Shown here: piece after piece, positions 48,006 through 60,873 of the stretch | How the letters are laid out: the number at the start of each line of letters is the position of its first letter | How positions within the stretch are numbered: the stretch's first letter is position 1 | NCBI RefSeq assembly: GCF_022965805.1 | Contig: NC_133117.1 | Coordinates: 6,720,183 to 6,784,182 of the forward strand | Direction: 5' to 3' | Source of the DNA: Primulina eburnea | Taxonomy: Eukaryota; Streptophyta; Magnoliopsida; Lamiales; Gesneriaceae | Length of the DNA stretch: 64,000 bases | Notes under the pieces: model-generated | Database searches by the model: none | What the model was told of the DNA's origin: nothing | Seen by the model: only the letters and a program-made list of their open reading frames with translations | Position numbers and translations under genes: made by a program

Positions 48006-50307
48006 TCCATTTTCTTCTTTTTCTTGTTTTTCCTCTCTCACTCAATTTTATTAATTTTTTTTTTGCAGGAAATACTAGAACATACAAGGTTCGATTTTTT
48101 CTTCTTTTAAATGTCTAATTCTTTTTCTAATTGTTTAGCTATCGAATTTTTTATTTGATTTTGTTGGTTTCTATTTTTATGTTGCTATTGATCTGAAACA
48201 AGCCAAAAAATTTATTGATACTTTCAGATTCTTGATGGATTATAGTTAAAATCGAATTCAAGCCTAAGATTGGTATGAAATTTGATAGTCTAGACGAGTC
48301 TTGGAAGTTTTGGGTTGAATATGGTGGGAAAATGGATTTGGAGTTAGGAAGCATTATTTTAACAAGAACAAGAACACCGGATTTATAACTTCGTATAAAT
48401 ATGTTTGTTGCAAGGAGGGTGTTCGTAAAAATGACAAAAGAGAATCATCGACACTCAATCCTCGGCTTGAGACTCGAACAAATTGTAAAGTAAGAATGTG
48501 TGTCACATTTGTGGATAGTAAATATAAAGTTAATGAGTTTATCGAAGAGCATAATCACCCACTCCATATTCAAGAAATAGTTCATATGTTGTCTTCCCAA
48601 CGTAAAATTACAGAAGTTCAAGTCTATGAGATTGATTTGGCAGAGGATGTTGGGCTTAAACAAAAATCAAATTTTCAGTTGATGAGTAAGCATGCAGGGG
48701 GAATAGATGGTCTTGGTTATACAATGTTGGATGCTAAAAATTATATTCGATCTAAAAGGCAAAGAAGTATGGTATATGGGGAAGTTGGTTGTCTGATGCG
48801 ATATTTTCAACAACAATTATCTAAAAATCCATCATTTTACCATGCTAATCAGATGGATATGGAGGAACAGATAACAAATGTTTTGTGGGCTGATGCGAGA
48901 ATGCTAATCGACTATGAGTATTTTGGTGATGTTGTGTCACTATATACCACGTATTGTACGAACCGTGAATACCGACCACTTGCTATCTTCTCAGGCTTCA
49001 ATCATCATAGAGGAGCAGTGATTTTTGGTGCAGCACTTTGTATGATGAGACTGCATCATCATTTAAATGGTTGTTCGAAACTTTTTTAGAGGCACACAAG
49101 CAAAAAAAGCCTCTCACTATCTTCACTGATCAGGATCAAGCTATGGCAAAGGCCTTACAGGAGGTGATGCCTGAGGTATTTCATGGATTGTGCACATGGC
49201 ATTTGATGCAAAATGGCATCAAACACTTGGGAAACTTGATGAAATATGGTTCTCATTTCTTAACTGATTTTAAGAGATGCATGTATGGCATTGACGATGA
49301 GACCCGATTCAAGGAGGCTTGGAGTGTTCTACTAGTACAATATAATATTCAAAAAAACACATGGCTGCAATCCACTTACAATATAAAGGAGAAATGGGCA
49401 GCTTGTTACATGAACAAGGCTTTCACACTTGGTATCAGAAGCACACAACTCAGTGAAAGTGTCAATTCTGATATCAAGAGTTGTATGAAACTCGACTTAG
49501 ATATAATGCAATTTTTTAAGCACTTCGAACAGGTCTTGGAGGAAAAGCGGTACAATGAGCTAAAATGTGAATTTGAGACACGTCAAAAATTACCGAGATT
49601 AAAGCTAAAGAGTTCTCCTATGTTGCGTCAACTTTCTGAAATTTATACCCTCACTATCTTTCATCTATTTCAAGTAGAGTTTGTTTTGTTCGCACATGCT
49701 TACATAAAATATAAAAATGAAACTCAACCATTATTTGGCGAATTGATAAAGAAAAAGAATGGAGGGTGACATTTAATCCTAGCACAAAGATGATTTCATG
49801 TAGTTGCCAAAAATTCGAGATGACTTGATTATTGTGTTGTCATGCTGTGAAAGTATATGATGTGCAGGATGTAAAAAAACTGTCAGAGCATTATATCTTG
49901 AATAGATGTACGAGAAAAGCTAGGAGTGGAGTGGTACACGATTGTATAGGAAATGAAGTCGAAGAAGATCCCAAACGAGAAAGTACAGAACGATATAGAA
50001 AACTTTGTATGATGCTCGTAAGACTGGCAACCGAAGCCTCCGTCCACCCATCAACTTTCTCTTTGGTGCATAATTCGATATGTGATCTAACCAAGCAAGT
50101 CATGGAAATGCGTTTGACTGAAGTGAGCCAAGACAACAATAGTGGTGTCAGGACATCATCGATAGGACCTTCTATGATACAAGCAAAAGGATTCAAGAAA
50201 AGAAATGGTGTGAAAAAGTCAAGAAGGTTCAAGAGTTGGGTAGAACTTCAAACAAAACGAAGAAAAACAAATTTGAGAGTCGAGGTAAATTAACTAATAT
50301 TAATACT

Positions 50308-51316
50308 TGTTGAGGATCGAAGTTGAGTTTAGGGGAGGGGGGTGAATAAACTCTACTCGTTTTTCGTGAGGATGAAGTACTAGAATCCTGTTAAGGATAG
50401 TAGTTGGTCTTGTGAGAAAACTTTCACCTGATTACAGTAGAATGTGCGAAAATAATCTGATGAAGTAGTTGAAAAACAATAAAGCAGTAGACAACAGTTG
50501 TTTATGGAAGTTCGAAGATAAACTCTTCTACGTCTCCCCTTCTTCTGTTTCCAGAAGGTATAACTAAAAGACTTTGGATATTACAGTACAACACTTGTAC
50601 ACACCCACTTCAGAAGGACTTACACCTCAGCCTACTGAAACTCTTAGTTTCTCAACTTTACACAAATGTGGAACACAAAGTTCTGAAAAGACTCTTTTCA
50701 GATTACAGACTCTTCTGATAAAATATTGATGTAGTAAAGATTGTGAAGAGTGTAAGAATTAGTAGCACAAGATGATCTTTAACAAGATCAGATATAAGCT
50801 ATGAAGCGTGTGCTACTTTTCTTTGTGTTGAACTTGACAACGCTCAAGAATGAATGCTATTTTTCTGATAAGAGAGTAGCTTTGTTCCTTGAGAAATGAT
50901 ATTATGCGAAGTGTCGTGTCGAACAAGGATTTGATCCAAGTATATATAATCGACTGAGTTCAACGTTCATAAACAGAGAAGTCTTCAGATAACTGATACA
51001 ATCAGCTTTATTACCGAAATAGGTTCCTGCAGAAAAGCTATAAAACAATCAGTCTTGTTTTATACTCAATTTGGTAATATGCATTAAATGACTCCGTATA
51101 GTATTTAATGCTGCAATTAATGCTGGTACTAGGAACACTTTAACGGTAACAATTAAGGTAGCAACGTTAGAAAGTGTTCTCTACTGGTTTGTATAGTTAG
51201 CCCTCTTTCTACTTGTTTTTACTAGAGCAGCAGCTACTGATAAACTATCTAGTTGTTCTGATCTGCTGGTCTACTGGTTTTAGTTACCATCGCCACAATA
51301 AAATTCATATCTAACA
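50308..51316 (-). repeat. 3' LTR of the SIRE-type element
   Basis: 1009 bp. On the minus strand it begins TGTTAGATATG and contains a TATATATA promoter motif near 50942. It differs from its partner mainly in a G-run length and about six substitutions. Confidence 0.93.
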
Positions 51317-51425
51317 ATTTCCCCCTTTGTGGTGATGCCAAAACCTAAACAGTAGAAAGATATAAAATAAACAGATAATCATTTAAATAAACAGATAATA
51401 ATAATAATGTATCAAGGTAAGCAAA

Positions 51426-54224
51426 TTAATTGGTTCCAATGTCCCTGTAAATGATTTCTTCATTTAGAGGTTCTTGATCTCTTCTGTTGGAAGGTTCAGC
51501 CTCATCTTCTGTTTGCCTAACTCCTTCTTGATCTCTTCTATCTTCCCCCTTTTTGGCATCAGCGGCTACCACATGGGTAAAGAGATCATTCAATCTTCCG
51601 GAAATATTTTGAATGCCATCAGTTAGCATCTCTAGATAAGGAGTCTGAGAGGAGATGCGATTATCTAAGGCGGTAATAGATTGATTTTGAGAATCATTCT
51701 TGGCATCCAGAAGTTCCACAGAAGTAGAGAGCGATCGAAAAAGATCGTCATGCTCAGTGATTCGAGAAAGTATATCAGTTTGAGCGAGTAGGAGGGCGTT
51801 GTGAGTTCTTGATACATTTTGTCTGAAGATGGAGGCTTCAACAGACATCTTGTCCGTTGTCTCCTTAGTGAGATAGATGTGTTTACCCATGCGCTCTCGG
51901 AAGTCTTTAGCACCAGTGATTTCCACAAGGTTTTCACAAGACATACGCTGCACCAATTCAGATATGTTGGTGAGGTCGGTTTGTAGACATAGAATCTGTT
52001 GTTCGAGATTGAAAGCATCTGATTCTGGTGAAGGAGTTCGGTAAAGAATGCGTTGTTTGATCTCAGATAGACGAGAAGTCGTCGCAGTCACAACAGGTAG
52101 GGAGACAGTTAACGCAGTAGAGTCAACAGGAGCATCTAACAAAGCAGTAGAAGGAACCGGGTCGATAGTGCTTTCTGCTGGAAATGCAGAAACAGTAGAC
52201 TCAACAGCAACCAGAGGCGGAGGAACATCTTCAGTAGGTGTAGTCAGATCAAAAGCCAAAACTTCTTCCAAAGGTACAATTGCGGCCTGTGTAACTGAAG
52301 GTGCTTCAACCAAAGGTGCAGAGGGAGGTTCCAGAAGAACACTCATTTCTGCTTGATGTTCAGCAGAAAATAATCCTAAGTTCGGCAGTAGGGAAGTAGT
52401 GTCTGGTTCTGCGACTTGTTGTCCTGGGGTAGGAGATCCAGAAGCTGGTAAGTCCAAGGTGGCAGAGACAGCAGGGACAATAGATTCAATCACTTCTTCA
52501 ACTGAAGCCAGTTCATGCACAGATAGAAGCGATGAGGACTGAATGGGCCGAGTCGGAGATGTAGGAGTACTAAGAACAGCAGCCTTTGGGGAGGCAGTGG
52601 TCCTTTCCTCAACTATCTGATTTTGTTGAAAGCTCGGGATAAGGCCCATATGATAGACTGTAGGCTCTCCAAAGCCTTGTTCTTGAGCAAGAAGTTGCTC
52701 ATTCATCTGCTGAAGTCTTTCAGAAAGAATCAAAATAACATGTTGATCCTGAGCAGCAGTAGGAGTGGCAGGATCAAAATTCGATTGAATAACTTGCAAC
52801 ACTGATTCTAATTTCTGACACTTGAGTTGATCGAGGATGAAGTTCCTTCTGCCCAAGGCCTCGATAACATTCTTCGTTTTTGCCAGCTGAAAAGTCCTTC
52901 TTTCGGCAGTCATCATCTTGCTATAATTGCCTTTGGTTTTGAAGAAGTCAAAAGAATGGAACAATCGGACAGCATGCCATTCATCAAAGAATTTTATCTC
53001 CTCGTTAGCAGAGGTCTCAATTTATGCTAGGTGAAGGTCAACACCTGTAGTAACAGTGGTCTTGTGACCAAAAGTAGGTGGTTCTGCAACCATTTTCCCT
53101 TTTCCTTTGTCAGTAGATGGAATGGGCGCAATAGGGCGGAAAGCAGAAGACCCACTTGCTGGTTCTCGAATAACAACGCCAGATGATGGCTTAAAAACTG
53201 AAACAGAAGAGGGTGCTGATACGGACGCAGTAACGAGAGCAGTGGAAGAAACAGTCGAGCGAACAGAAGGAGCAGCTTCTGGAAAGACCTGTCGAATAGG
53301 TACTTTCTCAATCTCAGACAGTGCTGCTGTATTTTTCAATTTGAGGATGGTGCGCTGTTTCTTCTTTGCTGGGGTCGGTATTGTTGGGCGAGCAGTAGCA
53401 GCAGGTTCTTCTGAAGCTGTTTTATCGGAATCTGTGGAAATAAGCAGTCGTTTCTTTGAAATTTGCTTGTGAGGTTTGGGAGCCTCAGAGGCAGATTCCC
53501 CAATTTCCTTTTTCATTGCAACAAATTCCGTCACTGTTGGCTTAGGCCTTAGAGCCAAAACATTTGCTGCATCAATCATTGTGACAGAAGTAGCATCGAG
53601 ATCACTGGTAGATGGAAAACCAGCATCTTTGAGCAACACACTGATCTGAACCGCGAAACCAGAGCTCTTCCGAGTGACCATATCCTTCATAATTCTAAAA
53701 ATAAAGTGACTCCAATCCACCTTAATCCCTTTGGTGATGGCAGTCATGACCTGAACTTTTTCTTTTGTCAGTTTATCAAAGGTGCCAGCCTTGATCAGAA
53801 TAGCTTTGGCCACAATATCGGCCAGAATCTGATACTCTATCTTTAGTAATTTCTTATGGCAAGAAGGAGACACTTCTTCTCCAGATGCGGAGAAAGAGGT
53901 GAGAGCAACAGACATATCTGTTTTTGAAATATCAGAAAGTTCAGAAATACCCGAAAGTGGAAGGAGGAAGATTGCTCCTAGATGAGCAGCATCAATGGAG
54001 ATAGAAGCATCTCCTTGGGTATGAACAATCCTTCCTTCATGGACTGTTGCTTTGGCGTAAAATTCCAGGAGAGCAGTTTTGTAGATGATTGCTGGTGCTT
54101 CTAGGAATTTTCGGAGTCCTGATTTCTCAATGTCCTGAAACATTCTTAGAAGATTTTCATCCTTGATGGTAAGAACAGAGGCAAAGTTAACCTGATAAGC
54201 ATTGAGAGTATATGCGCCATCCAT
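51426..54224 (-). CDS. Env-position ORF (ORF3) of the SIRE-type element, one in-frame stop
   Basis: Two adjacent frames, 54224-53022 (400 aa) and 52964-51426, lie in the same reading frame and are split only by a TAA at 53022-53024, so the parent protein was about 932 aa. The N-terminal 150 residues look globular and resemble the 'putative plant transposon protein' domain found in plant retroelement ORFs. The middle is Ser/Pro/Thr/Ala-rich and low complexity. The C-terminal 200 residues are Gln/Leu/Asp-rich and probably coiled coil, ending in a charged tail. I see no signal peptide or convincing membrane segment, so an envelope function is not supported. The role is unknown. Position downstream of pol matches the extra ORF of SIRE elements. 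Confidence 0.75.
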
Positions 54225-54782
54225 TTCTGTAAGCAGATGAGAGCAGAAAACTTTGCAGTAGTTAGTTACGATATAGAGAAAGCAGTAGCTGAATAACGAT
54301 AGTTATGAAACAGTAAAGATGAAAATGAAGAGTATGAAAAAGATATACAGCCGTCAAATGAACACAAAGACACGTGTCAGTATGTTCTTGGTTGAGTGTT
54401 TGAAAAGATTTTGCAGAAATTGTCAGAAAGACGAATGATTTTGAAAATTTGAAAAAGAGCGGGCTGTCCAGGCGGTTACTAAAGGAAATCAGAAAAGGAT
54501 TTGTCATTTTATGATAACGTCTACTGGAAGTTTCAGAGTCCTGAAGTAAATGAGCACTCTGTCAAAACCAGCAGACAAGTAGTTTTATCGAGAAGACAAA
54601 TATCCTATCTGTTTTCTGAAAAGACATCAAACTCTCAGTCTGACTAAGATACTGTTCCCCCTCGGTAAATGCAATTAATAAGTAGTCATAATTGTGACAA
54701 GTGACTCTTGGCCATCTCTCAATCTGAGCCGTTGAAGATGAACAGTTACAATCGTGTGATTCACAAGAGTCTTTGTTCCCCT

Positions 54783-54790
54783 TATAAATA
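54783..54790 (+). promoter_or_regulatory. Candidate antisense TATA box
   Basis: TATAAATA on the plus strand in CTTATAAATACC, 37 bp before the ATG at 54827. The upstream 70 bp include ATCTGAGCCGTTG, a phrase of the kind seen in plant promoters. This is inference from position and motif only. Confidence 0.4.
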
Positions 54791-54826
54791 CCTGCAAATC
54801 TTGATCGAAAGTAAGTAAGAAAAACA

Positions 54827-55093
54827 ATGAGAATACAAATAAAAAGAGAGTTAGAGCTAGATTCAGGAGATGAGGCAAAATTGTTCAGAGAGAGGTTTGA
54901 AGGTTTCAACGATGTCGAAAAGGTCCTTGAAATACTCTCCTTGAGTTGTAGTTTCCACAGTTATGCAAATCTTTTGCTATGGTTGAGTTTCAAATATTGC
55001 ATCCATTTCTTCCAGAAGCATTCTAATGCGATAAGAGAGTGCTGGAGGATTGATGATGATGAAATCCTCTCTGATGCCTTGTGTGGCATCTAA
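54827..55093 (+). CDS. Antisense small ORF in the SIRE-type element, 88 aa
   Basis: A plus-strand ORF, opposite to gag-pol and ORF3, in the spacer between them. It starts MRIQIKRELELDSGDEAK, has a charged N-terminal half, a hydrophobic/aromatic centre (LLLWLSFKYCIHFF) and an acidic end (RIDDDEILSDALCGI). Nothing overlaps it on the other strand that could make it a shadow of a coding frame. A TATA box lies just upstream. I recognise no family. Antisense additional ORFs are known in some plant LTR elements, which makes a real gene plausible but unproven. Confidence 0.4.
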   Translation: MRIQIKRELELDSGDEAKLFRERFEGFNDVEKVLEILSLSCSFHSYANLLLWLSFKYCIHFFQKHSNAIRECWRIDDDEILSDALCGI

Positions 55094-55431
55094 AAATTAC
55101 ATTAGTGCTGGCAAGACCTAAGCTTGCTAGATTCTTTCTAGGCCTTTCTCTTTCGAAGAAGACCATCTTTTTTCTGTTGAAGTACTTTGCAAGCAAATGT
55201 CAGAAAGTTCCTCTATTAGAAGACAAGCACTACATGTAACGCTACTGGTTAAATAGCAAAGAAGATCTACTGTTTTTCATTTACGCATAGTGTAAAGTAC
55301 TGAAATGGTTTCTAATAAAATTCCAGTTTTGCTCATCTGACTTTACTCTTCTGCTTATCTGCAAAAACTTACTGTTAGAAAAATAATCAATTAAATACTA
55401 AAAGAAGTTAAACTAAAATTACAGAGGATGA

Positions 55432-58400
55432 CTAAGTTAAATCTATTAAACCAAGAGAATTACGAAAGTAAGAAAACTTATTTTCTGGTAAGGGTTTCGT
55501 GAAGATATCTGCTGTTTGTTGATCAGTAGAAACATATTCCAGACGAATGTTCTTCTTCTGCACATGATCTCTAAAAAAGTGATGTCTGATGTCTATGTGC
55601 TTCGTTCTGGAATGAAGTACTGGATTTTGTGTGATTGCAATTGCACTGGTATTGTCACAGAATATAGGTGATTCGGAGGCTTGAATCCCATAATCTCTTA
55701 ATTGTTGTTGAATCCACAGTATCTGAGAGCAGCAGCTTCCAGCAGCCAGATATTCTGCTTCTGCAGTAGATGTGGCTATGGACGTCTGTTTCTTGCTAAA
55801 CCAGGATATCAACCTATCTCCAAGAAATTGACAAAATCCACTTGTGCTTTTTCGATCTAGTTTACAACCTGCATAATCTGCATCTGAATATCCAATAAGA
55901 TTTAACGATGAATCAATGGGATACCATAAACCGACGTTTTGAGTTCCTTTCAAGTACTTCAAAATATGCTTAGCAGCAATATAATGAGATTGTTTGGGGT
56001 TAGATTGAAATCGAGCACAAATGCAAACAACAAACATGATATCTGGTCTACTGGAAGTTAAATATAATAAGGAGCCAATAAGACCTCGATACTGAGTTAC
56101 CTCTACTGGAATACCACTTTCATCTTTGTCAAGCTTAATAGATGAGCTCATTGGAGTAGAAGCAGCAGAGCATGCTTCCATTCCAAACTTTTTCAGAAGC
56201 TCCTTGGTGTATTTGGCTTGATTTATAAAGATTCTTGTTTCTGATTGCTTGATTTGCAATCCTAGGAAGAATGTTAATTCTCCCATCATGCTCATTTCGA
56301 ATTTATCCTGCATCAATTTTCCAAACTTTGCACATAATTTGGGGTTAGTTGACCAAAAAATAATGTCATCAACATAGATCTGTACTAAGAGAGTGTGCTT
56401 ATTCTTAACTAAAGTAAATAAAGTTTTATCCACTGCTCCGATGGTAAAATCATGATCAATAAGAAATTGTGATAAATTGTCATACCAAGCTCTAGGTGCC
56501 TGTTTTAGACCATATAATGCTTTGTGTAATTTAAATACATGATGTGGAGAGAAATGATCGATAAAACCTGGAGGTTGTTCGACATAAACTTCTTCTTGTA
56601 AGAGACCATTTAGAAAAGCACTTTTCGCATCCATCTGATATACTTTAAAGTTCTTGAAAGCAGCAAAGGCTAAGAATATTCTGATTGCTTCGAGCCTTGC
56701 TACTGGTGCGTAAGTCTCATCAAAGTCTATGCCTTCTTCTTGTCTGAAGCCTTGAGCTACCAATCTAGCTTTATTTCTCACCACTGTGCCTTCTTCATTG
56801 AGTTTGTTTCTAAATACCCATCGAGTTCCAATGACCGCTTGATGAGATGGTCTAGGTACTAGAAACCAAACATCATTACGTTTGAATTGATTTAGTTCTT
56901 CTTGCATGGCTTCAATCCAACTAGGATCCAGAAGAGCTTCTTCAATCTTCTTTGGTTCATCCTGAGATATAAAAGCAGCATGCATATATTCATTAAGCAT
57001 TTGTCTTCTGGTTCTCAACGGCGCTGCTGGATTACCAATAACCAATGATAGAGGATGAGATTTTCTCCAGATAAATGGATTGGAATGAACATCTTCTTGA
57101 TTTGGTATGTTAAGATTGTCTTCCACAGAACCAGTAGTAGGTTCTTGAACATCTTCTGCTGGTATTGGTTGATCCAACGTCTGAACTTCTGGTTCCACTA
57201 TTGGAATATCTGGTTCTGGATTTTGAAGATCCTTGGCATTAGCTTCTACATCATCTTCACTGTCAATTTCCAAGTGAATCATGTCTAACCTGTTACTTAA
57301 ATCAGATGTGTTAGAAATTTCAGCACTGCTATCTTCATCGAAGACAACATGAATTGATTCTTCAACATTAAGAGTTCTATTGTTGAAGATTCTAAAGGCT
57401 CTGCTTACAGCAGAGTAGCCAAGAAATATTCCATCATCTGATTTAGAATCAAATGCAGTCAAATGATTTTTCCCATTATTCAGTACAAAGCATTTGCAAC
57501 CAAACACATGAAAATAAGATACATTGGGCTTCTTCCCTTTCCATATTTCATACGGAGTCTGGTTGTGTCTTTTGTTGACCATTGATCTGTTTTGCGTGTA
57601 ACAAGCAGTATTGATTGCTTCAGCCCAGAAGCGTTGAGAAATATCTGCATCTGCTAGCATTGTTCTAGCTGCTTCTTTTAGAGTTTTATTTCTCCTCTCA
57701 GCTACTCCGTTTTGTTGAGGAGTTCTGGCAGCTGAATATTCATGATGAATCCCCTGCTCATTCAAATATAGCTCAAGATACTTGTTAGTGAACTCAGTGC
57801 CCCTGTCACTTCTGATTTTAATAATGGTTGTAGATTTTTCATTTTGAATCCTTTTCAGAAGCTTGATCAGGAGACAGCCGGTTTGATCTTTTCCTGCGAG
57901 AAATATTACCCAAGTGAATCTGGAAAAATCATCAATTACAACAAGAGTATATTTCATTCCCCCTAAGCTCATGATGGGGATAGGACCAAATAAATCCATA
58001 TGCAGTAGTTCCAGACATCTTGAAGTTGATTTGCTATCTTTAGTCTTGAAGCTGGATCTTATCTGTTTCCCAAGCTGACAAGCAGAACAAACGTGATTTT
58101 TAACAAAATTAAAGTCAGGTAATCCATCGACTATATTCTGCTTCTTAAGATAATTGATTGACTTGAAATCCAGATGATTCAGTTTCTTGTGCCATAGCCA
58201 GTGTTTATTGCTAAGAGAAGCAACTAAGCATGTAGGAGTGTTGACATGATTTGAGTTCCAAGAGACTCTGTAAGTATTGCCTTCTCTCTTTCCTGTTAAC
58301 ACAGTAGTTCCAGCAGAATCTCTAACTATGCAAGAATGCTTTTCAAAAGCCACATAATACCCATTATCGTATAGTTGACTAATACTTATAAGATTGTAAT

Positions 58401-59859
58401 AAAGATTGTCAACTAACAACACATCATTAATAATTATATTACCATGGATAATCTTACCCTTACCCATGGTTTTACCTTTTGAGTTATCTCCAAAAGTAAT
58501 CTTTGGTCCAGTACAGCTCACTATTTCGGATAGTAAGTTTCTTTGTCCAGTCATATGTCTGGAACAACCACTGTCCAGATACCATGTAGAGCTACTGACT
58601 TCTGTTTCCTTCTTCTGTTCCTCTTCAGATGTCGAGGTTGAGTCATTGTCTGCCATTAGACATTTGACTTCTTCTGCATCACTGTCACCGGAATGACTTT
58701 CTGAGTCAGATGACTCAGAACTAGAGTCCGCCCATTTGGATTTGCTTTTTTCGGCAATCATCGCTTTTCGATCTCTTCTGGACATTTTGTCATTTCTCTT
58801 GTAATCCTTTCTCTTTTGATCATCCTTCTTTGGTTTGGGACAATCAGCAATGAAGTGACCTATCTTTCCACAGTTGAAGCATCCCATATCACCGGATGGT
58901 GAATCTTTCTTGAAGTTGCGATTGGGACCCTGATAGGTTCGATGGTTCTTCTTCATGAACCTGGAGAATTTCTTTACAAATAAGGACATAGCATCACTAC
59001 TGATTTGTTCAGCAGTCTTCTCCATAGCATTATCAATGATCACAGCCGGTAAAGCCTGAGGTACAACTGCAGCAGCGGTAGAAGAGGTAGAGGCAGTATT
59101 AGTAAAAGTAGTAGCAGTAGCAGCAAGGGCCTTGGTGGGTAAGTTTGAAGGCTCTTCTCCACTTCTTACTTCCAATTCGAATTCATAGGCCTTTAGATCT
59201 GCAAATAAGTCGTACAGTTCCAATTTGTTTAGATCTTTGGATACTCTCATAGCCATTGTTTTAACATCCCATTCTCTGGGTAAGGCTCTCATTACCTTGA
59301 GGGCTATTTCTCTGTTGCTATGCTCTTTTCCCAGAGCAGCTAGCTCATTGACCAAGCTACTGAATCTTTCATCAAACTCATTTTGAGTTTCACCAGATCT
59401 CATTTTCAGATTTTCAAACTTCTGCATTGCTACAGACAGTTTATTTTCTTTTGTTTGCTCATTTCCTTCACATATCTGGATGAGCTTTTCCCAAATATCC
59501 TTTGTAGTAGAACACATTTTTATCTTGCTGAAAGTGTTCTTGTCAAGAGTTTTATACAATATATCATTCGCCACATTATCAAGATTGGCTTTTTTCTTAT
59601 CTTCACTGGTCCATTAACTTCTTGATTTTTCGACCATCTGTGGTGCACCGTCAGTAACAGCAACAGCTGTGTTAGGCTTTAAGATTTTCAGTTGATCATC
59701 TGTGATGACGTACCACATGTCATCATCTTGTGCTGCAAGATGAGCTTGCATTCTTATCTTCCAGTCATCAAAATCTTCCTTAGAGAACATATGAATCTTG
59801 CTGAAGTGTGCCTTTTGTTGTAGTTTTTCACAAACAAGAATAACCTGCTCTGATACCAA
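55432..59859 (-). pseudogene. SIRE-type Gag-Pol, one in-frame stop in Gag
   Basis: One frame of 1476 codons from ATG at 59859 to the stop at 55432, broken only by TAA at 59614-59616, where a Glu codon is expected in the family; a single G-to-T change would explain it. Domains: UBN2-type Gag to about 59000; CCHC knuckle [14 protein letters not shown] near 58880; protease [10 protein letters not shown] near 58565; integrase zinc region near 58190-58080, then a D,D,E core (RSDRGTEF near 57810); reverse transcriptase with YVDDI near 56370; and RNase H from about 55880 to the end. After the stop, a 1380-aa ORF from the internal ATG at 59574 still holds everything from mid-Gag on. Confidence 0.9.
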
Positions 59860-59860
59860 T

Positions 59861-60873
59861 TGTTGAGGATCGAAGTTGAGTTTAGAGGGGGGGGGGGGGT
59901 GAATAAACTCTACTCGTTTTTTGTGAGGATGAAGTACTAGAATCCTGTTAAGGATAGTAGTTGGTCTTGTGAGAAAACTTTCACCTGATTACAGTAGAAT
60001 GTGCGGAAATAATCTGATGAAGTAGTTGAAAAACAATAAAGCAGTAGACAGCAGTTGTTTATGGAAGTTCGAAGATAAACTCTTCTACGTCTCCCCTTCT
60101 TCTGTTTCCAGAAGGTATAACTAAAAGACTTTGGATATTACAGTACAACACTTGTACACACCCACTTCAGAAGGACTTACACCTCAGCCTACTGAAACTC
60201 TTAGTTTCTCAACTTTACACAAATGTGGAACACAAAGTTCTGAAAAGACTCTTTTCAGATTACAGACTCTTCTGATAAAATATTGATGTAGTAAAGATTG
60301 TGAAGAGTGTAAGAATTAGTAGCACAAGATGATCTTTAACAAGATCAGATATAAGCTATGAAGCGTGTGCTACTTTTCTTTGTGTTGAACTTGACAACGC
60401 TCAAGAATGAATGATATTTTTCTGATAAGAGAGTAGCTTTGTTCCTTGAGAAATGATATTATGCGAAGTGTCGTGTCGAACAAGGATTTGATCCAAGTAT
60501 ATATAATCGACTGAGTTCAACGTTCATAAACAGAGAAGTCTTCAGATAACTGATACAATCAGCTTTATTACCGAAATAGGTTCCTGCAGAAAAGCTATAA
60601 AACAATCAGTCTTGTTTTATACTCAATTTGGTAATATGCATTAAATGACTCCGTATAGTATTTAATGCTGCAATTAATGCTGGTACTAGGAACACTTTAA
60701 CGGTAACAATTAAGGTAGCAACGTTAGAAAGTGTTCTCTACTGGTTTGTATAGTTAGCCCTCTTTCTACTGGTTTTTACTAGAGCAGCAGCTACTGATAA
60801 ACTATCTAGTTGTTCTGATCTGCTGGTCTACTGGTTTTAGTTACCATCGCCACAATAAAATTCATATCTAACA
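59861..60873 (-). repeat. 5' LTR of the SIRE-type element
   Basis: 1013 bp. It contains a run of 13 or so G residues at about 59887 that is shorter and interrupted in the other LTR. Primer binding site at 59845-59859 adjoins it. Confidence 0.93.

Larger units (their letters stand above)
54225..55431 (-). other. Spacer between pol and ORF3
   Basis: 1.2 kb without a supported minus-strand gene. On the plus strand it holds a TATA box and a small antisense ORF, listed separately. Confidence 0.5.
50308..60873 (-). mobile_element. SIRE-type Ty1/Copia retrotransposon, 10.6 kb, nearly intact
   Basis: LTRs of about 1.01 kb (50308-51316 and 59861-60873) with under 1% differences by eye, and a 5-bp target duplication ATACT (50303-50307 and 60874-60878). 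On the minus strand: primer binding site TTGGTATCAGAGC next to the right LTR, gag-pol (59859-55432), a 1.2-kb spacer, a second long ORF (54224-51426), and polypurine tract AAAGGGGGAAAT before the left LTR. Long LTRs and an ORF in the env position fit SIRE/Maximus. Each long ORF has a single stop codon. Confidence 0.95.

Noticed and set aside
47613..48054. Basic or hydrophobic ORFs on both strands
   Set aside because: They run through the T/C-rich MULE terminal repeat; the mirror ORFs at 61539-61778 are the same repeat at the other end.
48249..50293. Functional FAR1-related regulatory gene
   Set aside because: Three frame slips, an in-frame stop, inverted terminal repeats and a 9-bp target duplication show a dead MULE transposase.
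52048..53472. Plus-strand ORFs within ORF3 of the SIRE-type element
   Set aside because: Shadows of the longer minus-strand ORF, which has coherent composition and an N-terminal domain.
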